Below are positions 10,390 through 19,218 of a DNA stretch of 64,000 bases, piece after piece (the stretch's first letter is position 1; each line of letters starts with the position of its first letter). The notes below the pieces were generated by a model that worked only from the letters and a program-made list of their open reading frames with translations, was not told where the DNA came from and made no database searches. The stretch is from the NCBI GenBank assembly GCA_030490835.1, contig CM059973.1, positions 55,990,008-56,054,007 of the forward strand. Reading direction: 5' to 3'. Position numbers and translations under genes: made by a program. This stretch comes from Annona cherimola (lineage: Eukaryota; Streptophyta; Magnoliopsida; Magnoliales; Annonaceae).

Positions 10390-12057
10390 TGATGCGCACC
10401 AAGTGGTTGTCGTTAAGAGCACTGTGATCACCAGTTTAATTAAAATTAACCGAAACACATTAAAGCTACCACTTTGCGGATGATAGTGTAGAATAACGTG
10501 AGTCGGGTCGAATCCACAGAGAGGCGATGTAGTTTTGAATTATTTTAAGAGAAAGAGAGGGAATAGAGAAGAGAGAGAAAGAAGTTAGAGAAAAAAGAAA
10601 TTAGAGAGAGAAAGGAGAAAGAGAAGGAGACATTAGAGAGAGAAGAAAAGAGAAAATAGAAGAAATTAGAGAGAGAAGAAAAAGAAATTAGAGAGAGAGA
10701 AGAAAGGAGAATTAGAAAGAGAAAGAAAGAAGAGAGAGAAAGAAGATAAATAAGAGAGAGAAAGAGACCGAGAAAGAAGAGGAGAAATTGCAATTAACTA
10801 AAATTAAATCTAAATTAGGACAGTAATTAAAAGACTACAGAAGTAAAATTTAATCTACGAAAATAGGAATGAAAATTGCATTAAACTTAATTAAAAAAAT
10901 TACAATGCATAAAGCGGTAAATCTACGCTAAATATTACAAATCTAAAATTAACAACTACAAAGCATTTTAAGAGAAAACTATAATTAACAAAAAATTTAT
11001 TACCCCAATCCTTGCTTAAAGATCACTCTTTTGAGAAGTAATCCAAGCCCTTGGAGCTTTTTCTCACTTGGCAAAGGTCCCACCTAAATGGTCCGCACTT
11101 CAAGTGATGGGAGATATGTCGTGTGTCTATTTCCGTGCAGGTTTTCTGTAGATATTTCAGCTTTTGGAAATTCGTCAGAGCATAGGAAGAACTCGAGCAA
11201 AGGGGGTTGATGCTTCGATTGGGATTCAGGAAGATGGCGAGCTGTCAAAATGGAGGCTAGGATGATTCGATGGAGAGCTATGGCTGCTGGAATCGAATTT
11301 GGATTTTAGGCTATTGGTTTGTTGAATTGAAATAGGTGGGTGCGGTAGTTTGTGATGGGTTTTCTGCAGCATAAGGGGATGATTGATGGTTGGATTTGGG
11401 CGGTAAAAATGATCAGAGGTCCTGCTCGGTTTGATTTAGTGGTTGCCAATCTTCAGATGCAGGGTTTCGATTTGGTGGCCAGAGCTACTGATTTTCGGCC
11501 AATGCATAGTTGCTACTTGGTGGGTCGGTGAGATGAGTTGCAGCACCAATCATCCATGGCTGCTTGATTGGCTTGGAGAAGACGGGATTCTCGCTGCCGT
11601 TTTGGGGAAGATGGAGCACCATAACAGGTGCTCCGGTGGTGCATGAAAATCCGGTGTTCCTGCAATGTATTTTAAGTACGAATTTAAATATTAATTCGTT
11701 GATAAATAATTTTGATATTATCATCTTAATTTTAATTCATCTAAATATGATAGTCTACTTTATTCCCTGTATTTTAAAATATAATTATAGTTATGATTTT
11801 TCCAATTAAATGATTTTATAAATTTGCCCAAATTATATTAATAAGCTAATACACATTTCAACATCAAAATTTTCTTGAGTCATAATTTTATATTTTCAAG
11901 AATATTTGAAAAATGTCCCATTTTTTAGCAAAATTAAAGATTCTATCAAAAATATGATTTTCGTGCAATTCCACGTAAAACTTGTATTTAATTATCATTT
12001 TACTATTTATTTGTGCGAATTTAACATGGAATTAAATGAAAATTTTTAGAAGTATCA
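10390..12057 (-). repeat. Right arm: complete minus-strand LTR (1668 bp)
   Basis: Read on the minus strand it begins TGATACTTCT at 12057 and ends GGTGCGCATCA at 10390, with both TG and CA ends present. It mirrors 8699-10365 with few differences. One example is TTTTACGTGG (minus reading) against TTTTAAGTGG in the left arm near 8776. Another is a one-base length difference in GATTCGGTGC versus GATTGGTGC. Confidence 0.93.
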
Positions 12058-12062
12058 ACAGG

Positions 12063-12530
12063 TGAGCGGGACGTGAATTCTATTGCTTTCTGGATGGCTA
12101 TTCAGGTTATCATCAGATTATGATAGCACCGGAGGACCAAGAAAAGACCACGTTCACATGTCCCTATGGCACGTTCGCATTCAGGCGAATGCCGTTTGGC
12201 CTATGCAATGCTCCAGGCACATTTCAGCATTGTATGATGGCTATTTTTATTGACATGGTGGAGGATTTCCTGAAGGTATTCATGGACGATTTCTCGGTAT
12301 TCGAAAATTCCTATGACGAGTGTCTGACCAACTTATCGAAAATGCTCCAGCGTTGCGAGGATACGAACCTGGTTCTTAATTGGAAAAAGTATCATTTTAT
12401 GGTGCAGGAGGGAATCGTACTTGGTCACAAGGTCTCTAAACAGGGAATTGAAGTGGACAAAGCTAAAATCGAGATGATCGGGGCATTCACAGTTTTTTTG
12501 GACATGCATGATTCTACAGGCGATTCATAA
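12063..12530 (+). pseudogene. Reverse transcriptase, catalytic part
   Basis: It continues the RT frame interrupted at 8698. The first catalytic Asp lies in FLDGYSGY (codon 12093-12095), and the FMDD box supplies the other two (12285-12290), with FMDD being usual in Athila RTs. MPFGLCNAP precedes FMDD as expected. After IEVDKAKIE a short deletion of roughly ten codons shifts the frame near 12480. This removes the segment that normally leads into the FLGHAGFYRRF block, which is still visible in another frame near 12500-12530. With the stop at 12063 and the 3.36-kb insertion, this RT is inactive. Confidence 0.92.
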
Positions 12531-13060
12531 AAGACTTCTTAAAGATAGCCAAGCCGCTATGTTCACTGCTCGAGAAAGATGCGCCATTCGAATTCACCAG
12601 CGAATGTATGGAGGCATTCAAGGAGCTGAAAAAGAAATTGGTATCCGCACCAATTATTATATCTCCAGAATGGAACCTCCCATTCGAATTGATGTGCGAT
12701 GCGAGCGACTACGTAGTGGGAGTGGTACTGGGACAACGAAAGAACAAGGTTTTTCACTCCATCTATTACGCTAGAAAAACCTTGAACGAGGCACAAATGA
12801 ATTATACTACAACCGAAAAGGAACTGCTAGCAGTGGTATTTGCATTCGACAAATTCAGAGTCTATCTGGTGGGCACCAAAGTGATCATTTACACAGACCA
12901 TCCAGTGATCAAATATTTGATCGAGAAAAAGGATGCAAAACCACGCTTGATTCGGTGGGTCTTATTGCTACAGGAATTCGACCTTGAAATCAAAGATCGA
13001 AAGGGAGCTGAGAATTAGGTCGCTGACCATCTATCTCGCCTTGAAGGATCCCAGTTAACC
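12531..13060 (+). pseudogene. RNase H domain
   Basis: The Ty3/gypsy RNase H lies mostly at 12608-13015 in a frame different from the RT before it. The catalytic acidic residues are visible in [14 protein letters not shown] and YTDH. The block ending in [12 protein letters not shown] is followed by a TAG stop (13016-13018, from CAG by a single transition) and then VADHLSRLE, the usual domain boundary. The enzyme would remove the RNA strand during cDNA synthesis. Separation from RT by the deletion near 12480 makes it a pseudogene. Confidence 0.9.
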
Positions 13061-14415
13061 CACAATACGGAGCAAATTCGGGAAGTGTTCCCGGACGAGC
13101 AGCTATTCTCTATCTCCCCAGGCAGTCCACCATGGTATGCAGACTTCATCAATTACATCGTTAGCGGAATGCTGCCTTTGGAGTTGAGTTCACATCAAAG
13201 AAAGAAGTTTCTTCACGATGTTAAATTCTACTTTTAGGATGAACCATATATGTTCAAGCAATGTCCAGGCCATTTATATCGGAGATGTATCCTAGAGTGT
13301 GAATAGGAATCAATATTGCAGAGCTGCCATTCATCTCCGTATGGGGGCCACTTTCATGGAGACAAGACTGCAGTAAAAATATGTCAATCTGGATTCTATT
13401 GGCCATCTCTATTTAAAGACGCCCATTTTTATGCCAAGAGGTGCGATCAATGCTAACGGACAGGTAATATTTCCAAAAGGCACGAAATGCCTCTCACTAA
13501 TATCATTGAGGTAGAAATATTCGATGTTTGGGGAATCAACTTCATGGGCCCATTCATTCCCTCTTTTGGAAACCAATACATTCTGGTTGCTGTTGATTAT
13601 GTTTCCAAATGGGTAGAAGTGATTCCGACTCAACCAGGCGATGCTGAAACAGTTCTCAAATTCATCAAGAAGAACATCTTTACCCATTTTGGCACGCCTC
13701 GGGTGATCATTAGTGATGGAGGATCCCATTTCTGTAACCGACAGTTCATGACAATTCTGCAAAAATATGGCGTACGCCACAGGGTGACAACAGCTTATCA
13801 TCCACAAGCTAATGGACAGGTCAAGTTGGCCAACAGGGAATTAAAGTAAATTCTGGAGAAAACGGTCAGGTCATCTCGCAAAGACTGTTCCGTCAAACTG
13901 GACGATACACTATGGGCGTATCGAACTGCTTATAGAATTCAGTTTGGAATGTCTCCGTACCAACTGGTTTATGGAAAAGCCTGTCATTTTCCGCTGGAGT
14001 TGGAACACAATGTGTATTGGGCGATTAAAAAACTAAACCTGGACATGCAACAAATGGGGGAACGTCGATTACTGCAACTCAATGAGTTGGACAAATTTCG
14101 AATGCAAGCCTATGAAAATGCTAAGATCTATAAAGAAAAGGTGAAGAAATGACATGATAAAAAAATTCTATCACGGAAATTCGAACCAAGTCAGAGAGTT
14201 TTGCTTTTCAATTCAAGATTAAAATTATTTCCAGGGAAATTCAAATCCAGATAGTCGGGTCCGTTCGTGGTAATAAAGGCGACTGAGCATGGGGCAGTGG
14301 AAATATTCAACGAAGCGTTAGGCAATAGTTTTGTTGTGAATGGGCAACATCTTAAGAATTATATAGGAGATGATTTTCAGCGTTGCAAGGAGGTGGTGGA
14401 ACTGAGAGAAAGTTA
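13061..14415 (+). pseudogene. Integrase with a Lys in place of the catalytic Glu
   Basis: An H-H-C-C zinc-binding region (about 13325-13460) precedes the DDE core. The first Asp is in DVWGINF (near 13525) and the second is in IISDGGSHF (near 13716). The residue 36 positions later, where Glu is required, is Lys (AAG at 13823-13825). The C-terminal region (LVYGKACHFPLE, then EKVKK) extends to about 14415. Stops at 13243, 13303, 13456, 13847 and 14150 break the frame. Most are TAG, TAA or TGA explained by single transitions. The element can neither make nor insert its own cDNA. Confidence 0.9.
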
Positions 14416-15805
14416 AACAGCGGGAACGTCGGGCGGAGGACGTTAAACTTAGCGCTGGATGGGAGACAACCCATCACTCATTTTCATTCTGATTTTTGTC
14501 TTTATTTTTGTTTTTGTTTTTATTTTTAGGTTGGAGCTGAGTTCCAAAAGAGATTATGGTCAGAGCATGCTTTGGGCAGCCATCCCAGTCCCAGCCCCAG
14601 CCAGACGATAGTGAGGACGAGGACGCCACCGAGTCCGAATCTTGAGGGAGTCCCAGTCCTTTCATTTTATTTTTATTTTACTTTTGCTTTCATTGTATTT
14701 TCATTAATAGTTCATTTTAGGTCATCATGCATTGAGGACAATGCATCTCTCAAGTTTGGGGGGGTGTATAATTTCAACCATAGGTTAGTTTTTCATATTT
14801 TATTTTATGTTAGTTTTTCGTGTTTTATTTTATTTGCTTGTATGTCAATTCTAGCTAATGAAAGTTATCTCTGTTTCAATCCATCTTATTGTGAAAATGT
14901 GCAAGGTTGTGATGAATTTTGACTTGAAATTGAATTCATGAAAGAATGGGCAATTCAGATTAAAAACCAAGTATAAAAGCAAGTTGAAATTGACATGTGA
15001 AAGAATTAAAATGAATTTCATAATACTTGGTTCTAATTCAACTATTTGTCAATCTTCCAGACTGAAATAATGAAAACTGAACTAAATAAATGCTGACTAA
15101 GTACTTTAATGGGTCCAGAAATGATATTACTTTACAGAATCACACAAGCATGTTCAGTACCCCTAACAAGGCATCAGAAAAATAAAAAAGGGGGTGGTTG
15201 ACCTGAGCTGAGTAACCGGGACTTGACATCAACAAATGGCAAGGTTCGCATAAAAAAGCAAAGGAAAATCACAGTAATAACACTTTAAAATTAAAATTCT
15301 TCCTAGAAACCCTGAAATACAGTGAGGGGAGCCAAAAAAAATAGATCTCCAGATATCCTGAAATATGGTGAGGAGAATTTTTTGCAATAAGTTTGGGGGG
15401 GGGGAAAGAAGGTGCAGTGGGTAGAAATTGAACCCAGTGACTTATTACTTTTTTTTCTGTGACCAGTTATTTCAACTTAAACCTTGGTTTGCCTGTTTCC
15501 ATTACTTCTCTAACTAGTTTTGTGATCGAATGGAAGATTAACGTGTTGCATTTATGACCATGTATTATGGAATTTTAGCATCCACATATAACTTGGTTTA
15601 AGAATAAAAAGGCATGCCTTGTTTGTATAATGAAGGATTTTTCAAATTAGATTAATCTTGACCTTGTGAAATAGATAAGTGGATTGATCAAAGCATAACA
15701 GGAAGCAAACGGAGTTAGTAGAGTCTGTATTCATTCATTGATTCATTGATTCATTCATTTATTCATTATTTTTGCATGTGTTGCTCGAGGACTAGCAACA
15801 TTTAA
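14416..15805 (+). other. Untranslated 3' region of element 1 with repeated PPT-like motifs
   Basis: About 1.4 kb separates integrase from the 3' LTR, with no env-like frame that I can support; the open frame at 14572-14922 has no recognisable domain. Two internal AAGTTTGGGGGG motifs (about 14748-14763 and 15387-15402) resemble the functional PPT at the LTR border. The first is preceded by GAGGACAATGCA and the terminal one by GAGGACTAGCAACA, so the duplications include flanking context. Confidence 0.65.
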
Positions 15806-15815
15806 GTTTGGGGGG
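15802..15815 (+). promoter_or_regulatory. Polypurine tract of element 1
   Basis: TTAAGTTTGGGGGG ends two bases before the TGATAACTC start of the 3' LTR. It primes plus-strand synthesis. GAGGACTAGCAACA just upstream is a context often seen in Athila-type elements. Confidence 0.8.
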
Positions 15816-15817
15816 TG

Positions 15818-17475
15818 TGATAACTCATAAAAATATGAGTTATCATGGCCCATTTCAGACTTTATTTGTGCGTATGTTTGAGAGATTAGGCTTAGTTTGC
15901 ATACATTTAGCTTAAATTTCACTCGTGTTACATTTTAGGAGCATTATTTAGTTTTTAGGCATTTTTAGCATTAATTAGGCATTTTTAGTTCATTTACTTT
16001 GTTTTTCCATCTTTTGCAGGAAGGACAAGACATATGAAGGCAATGCGGGCGAGTAGAATGCAGATCTAGACAAGTCACAAGGCAGGTGGATGGCACCTAG
16101 GCGCCACCCTACATGCCTTTGGCATGACACCAACACAATTCCGCATAGAGTGTTTCCGGTGAGTTGGTGCCTAGGCACCAGCCAGGGGCGCCCAGGCGCC
16201 ACTTCATCAACATGCAAGCAAAGTTTTGAAGGTTTTTTAAGTCACAAGTCACATTGCTTCCCGGGAGTTGGCGCCTAGGCACCAGGCTTGATCTCACAAT
16301 GTGTCCAGGAGAAGCTCCAAGTTGTGAAAACTCCAGGGAGTTGGTGCCTAGGCGTCAAGACATGAATTTCTCGGGTTTGCAGAGAGGTTCCAAGTTGCCC
16401 AGCACATAGAGAGTTGGCACCTAGGTGCCAATACGCATCCGTCGGCATAAATTTTAGTGTGTAGGCTGCACAACCGAGCTTTATAAATAGATCCTAGGGG
16501 TTCGCGTGCGGAAAGAAGAGAGGAGAGAGCCCAGAAACAAACTACAAAGCTAGAGAAAAGAGGAAATCGCGATCAAAGCACGAATTGAAGAGAGAATTCA
16601 ACTCCGTTGGTGGAAGCCGCCAGAAAATCAGTTTTCTCTTATTCTTTCTATTTTTCTTTCTCTGCTTTCATGGATACTTTTAATATGGATGTAATGGATG
16701 TTGTGATCATGTCTATGAACTAAATCTCAATCAGATGGATAGTTAGGATGAATTGAATTCTAAACTATATTGTTTTTGGTTCTTTGAATTTCAGGAATGA
16801 ATATTTGATTTTATATATGATTGTGTATGATTTACCTTTGCATCTGTGGATTTAATGCTTTTTACAAGATTAGCTACCTTGTAAGATGATTTATGTGCTT
16901 GATTTATCCTTGGAAGAGGAAGATCTTTGCTAGATCCATGTGCAAGGCATAGGTTTCCACCTTGTTAAGGGAAGTTGTTTAACGGATAGGAATATACCGC
17001 TAAACCCTGTGTAGTAATTATTCAGGTTATAAACTTATCAATTTCACTTTATTTAATGGTATGAGAACATAACAATTAAATAGGGTGTGATTAGCTTTAT
17101 ATAATGTTGGAAAACATATGTAGAGATTAATGAACTTGGGCTAGTAAATCCATACACAATCTAATTAAAAAGAACCAATGCGATATAGTTTAGATTCAAG
17201 GATTCCAAGCTATCCATCTGCTATCCCTGATCAGTAAACCCGTTTTTAGTATCCGGAAGTTTCGTAACTCTACTCTAATTTCTCATTGCAGTCGTTAGTT
17301 TTAGTTAAATCATAAACTCATAATTTTCCACCCACCAAAAGCAGTTAAACTAATTAATAATTCTAGTTAACAATTCCTTGTGGGAGCGATACTTTACTCA
17401 CTATTTATTACTTGACATGGCACCTATACTTGCGTAAATAGCAAGCATTTTAATTGACATATACGCAGCTTGTCA
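15818..17475 (+). repeat. 3' LTR of element 1
   Basis: It starts TGATAACTCA and ends CAGCTTGTCA, with CGCCC following as the right target-site duplication. It matches the 5' LTR throughout, with scattered differences. The GGCGCC palindromes are mostly decayed here: examples read GGTGCCTAGGCACC (about 16165), GGTGCCTAGGCGTC and GGCACCTAGGTGCC. The 5' LTR keeps four perfect copies. The TATA box at 16480-16489 and the terminal hairpin (15818-15845) are retained. Confidence 0.92.
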
Positions 17476-17480
17476 CGCCC

Positions 17481-18745
17481 CCAAAGAAATTTTTACTTAC
17501 GAAGTCGTAGGAGTGGGAAAGCAAATTACTAATTGTGATTAGACCCGACTCATGCTCCGACCCGACCCAACTCGATGGGGGTTCAGTTAAAGAGAGAGTC
17601 CGCGTGTGTTAGGGCTTCATCTTTTTTTATTTTTCTCTCGCACCCGACTCTCTTTCCCTCTTCTTCTCTTCCCGTTTTCTACTTCTTCTTTCTTTTCCCC
17701 TTCTGTTTAGTTCGATCTAGCCCTAGATCTCTTCAGAAACTCTACCAACTGCCTTGAAGATCATCGATTCACATCAAGGAAGTTCAAAATCTCCATAATT
17801 CAAGGCTACGGTCGCTGCTCTTGAGAGAAATCACGATCAAAGTAAGTAGATGTCGCCCCTTCTAGATTTAGTGATGAAATCTTGTGTTAAATATGATATA
17901 AGACTGGTGGAAAGGTGTATCTTCCAACAACTTTACGGTATGGGGAGTAGGGTTCGTAATAGTTAGGGTAAGTAGGGTTTATGGGAAATTCGTTGTGAAT
18001 GTGCGTTTTTTATAAAGTAAAGGACTCATTAGCAGTTTTTGTATCATTCAAATGTGACATTAGTCGATTTGACTCAAATGAGAGTATGAATTAGAGATTC
18101 CTCTTTTTGCGCCTACCATGTGTTTGGTAAAAAGATTATGTGACAGTTTTATATATTGAATTCAAAGTAAATATTATTGATGTTGTATGTATGGATTGTA
18201 GCATTTATTCTTGTCTATCGTGTATGATGTGTTATTTAAAATGATTAGTTGTAAAAGGGTTGTTCATGACCCCTGATTGACATGAGGAGAGGGTTGTTCG
18301 TGGCCCTTGATTGACATGACTAGAGAATTGTTCGTGTCCTTCTATTTATACGTGGTTATATGCATACGATCTTGGGAGTGGGTATTGAACCTATATGTCT
18401 TATATAGATCATGACATGAGCATCTAGAATTTTACTTATTCTCACTTTGTGCTAACCACTATCTACTTACTGAGTCTATTTAGACTCATATGGTTTGTTA
18501 CTTTGTCTTTAGATCATAGGTCAGGTGGGAAATCTCAAGATGGGACAAGTGGAAGATCAAACCTTGGAGAACATTAGAACAACATCTCTAATTACAGTTA
18601 TTTTGGAATTTATGCTCTTTTCATATTAGTATATGTAGATGACTATTGAGTCAGATTCAACTTAGACAAACATATTGTATTTAGTCTTTTGAATTGGATT
18701 ATAATCTATGTAGATGCATATATATATATGATCATTTGGTTTGCT
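17481..18745 (+). repeat. Decayed chromovirus-type LTR-like sequence
   Basis: The segment begins with CCAAAG after element 1. Near 18465 it contains CTTACTGAGTCTATTTAGAC followed by TCA, a core shared with the giant LTRs elsewhere in this window. Two repeats of GGGTTGTTCATGACCCC-like units lie at 18258-18335. No protein domain is present. The pattern fits a plus-strand LTR of a Tekay-like chromovirus, but the termini cannot be fixed. Confidence 0.45.
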
Positions 18746-18759
18746 TATTTAGTCTTGAA

Positions 18760-19218
18760 CTTTGAAAACCTCAAGTCGATCTTGGGGTCGACTTCGTCTG
18801 CGACTTTGCCCAAGTCGCAAACCGGAGTCGACTTCGACTGCGACTTTGGAATGTTCTGTCCCAAAATCAACTCTGGAAGGAACTGTGCATCTCCAAGTCG
18901 ATGCTGGAGTCGACTTCGTCTGCGACTTGGTTTCCAAGTCGCAAGTGGAGTCGACTTGGCCTGCGACTTCAGCTGCTCTCCTTCCAATTTCAACTCTGGC
19001 CATGAGGTTTCGTTTGAGGTCGAAGGTGGAGTCGACTTTGGATCGACTTCACCCTGAGTCGAAGTCCAAGTCGACTTGGGAATCGACTTGGCTGATTTCA
19101 TTCCTTAAGACATTCAACATAATCATTAGTAATCACTTTATACTCAAATTTGACTTTGTTAATCATCAAAACTCATACTTTGGTCAATTTTGTTTTGTTT
19201 TAAACATTGTTTCCAACA
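18760..19218 (-). repeat. Copia (SIRE-like) LTR fragment
   Basis: Read on the minus strand the fragment starts TGTTGGAAACAATGTTT at 19218 and soon contains TTTTGATGATTAACAAAG, a typical start for SIRE/Maximus-type LTRs. It then passes into an array of AAGTCGACTT and TGCGACTT words (18775-19095). The rest of the LTR is missing to the left. Its outer end lies directly against the broken RNase H of element 2, so this insertion or a later rearrangement cut that element. Confidence 0.65.
18775..19095. repeat. AAGTCGACTT palindrome array
   Basis: Irregular alternation of the 10-base palindrome AAGTCGACTT (and near forms such as GAGTCGACTT) with GCGACTT or AAGTCGC. The same array occurs at 25480-25976, 45950-46570, 47240-47950 and 63590-63790. 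It is a shared U3-like part of the copia LTR family. Confidence 0.85.

Larger units (their letters stand above)
8699..12057. mobile_element. Palindromic LTR dimer inserted in element 1 RT
   Basis: Two copies of one LTR lie head to head: 8699-10365 on the plus strand and 12057-10390 on the minus strand. The outer ends are both U3 termini, TGATACTTCT and its complement. The insertion is flanked by the 5-bp duplication ACAGG (8694-8698 and 12058-12062), so integrase inserted it as a unit. Between the arms lie only the minus-strand LTR tail, a 6-base linker and exactly one 18-nt tRNA-Asp primer-binding site. There is no gag or pol. The arms are nearly identical but have scattered differences and small indels. 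This is not a normal solo LTR, nor a complete element with direct LTRs. Confidence 0.95.
3899..17475 (+). mobile_element. Full-length Athila-type Ty3/gypsy retrotransposon (element 1)
   Basis: Two direct LTRs (3899-5528 and 15818-17475) bound an internal region with a tRNA-Asp PBS. Gag, protease, RT, RNase H and integrase follow in the Ty3/gypsy order, then a polypurine tract directly before the 3' LTR. The flanks TGCCC (3894-3898) and CGCCC (17476-17480) are a 5-bp target-site duplication with one transition. The lineage call rests on Athila-like words: TLRSGK after gag, CDLGA in the protease, FMDD in RT, and the tRNA-Asp PBS. A palindromic LTR insertion lies in RT at 8699-12057, leaving about 10.2 kb of the element itself. 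Numerous stops, one internal deletion and a catalytic integrase change make it non-autonomous. Confidence 0.92.

Noticed and set aside
10545..10793. Leu/Ser/Phe-rich 82-residue frame resembling a membrane protein
   Set aside because: It is a translation of the A/G-rich tract in the palindrome arm, without any real domain.
8699..12057. The palindrome as an ordinary DNA transposon with very long inverted repeats
   Set aside because: The TG/CA ends, 5-bp duplication and central tRNA-Asp PBS with the standard linker identify LTRs; no transposase is present.
8699..12057. The palindrome as an assembly or library chimera
   Set aside because: A chimera would not give a target-site duplication at both outer ends nor many arm-specific differences; the RT frame is also continuous across it.
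14572..14922. Possible env-like gene after integrase
   Set aside because: The frame has hydrophobic stretches but covers the internal PPT-like motif, and it lacks a signal or family similarity I could name.
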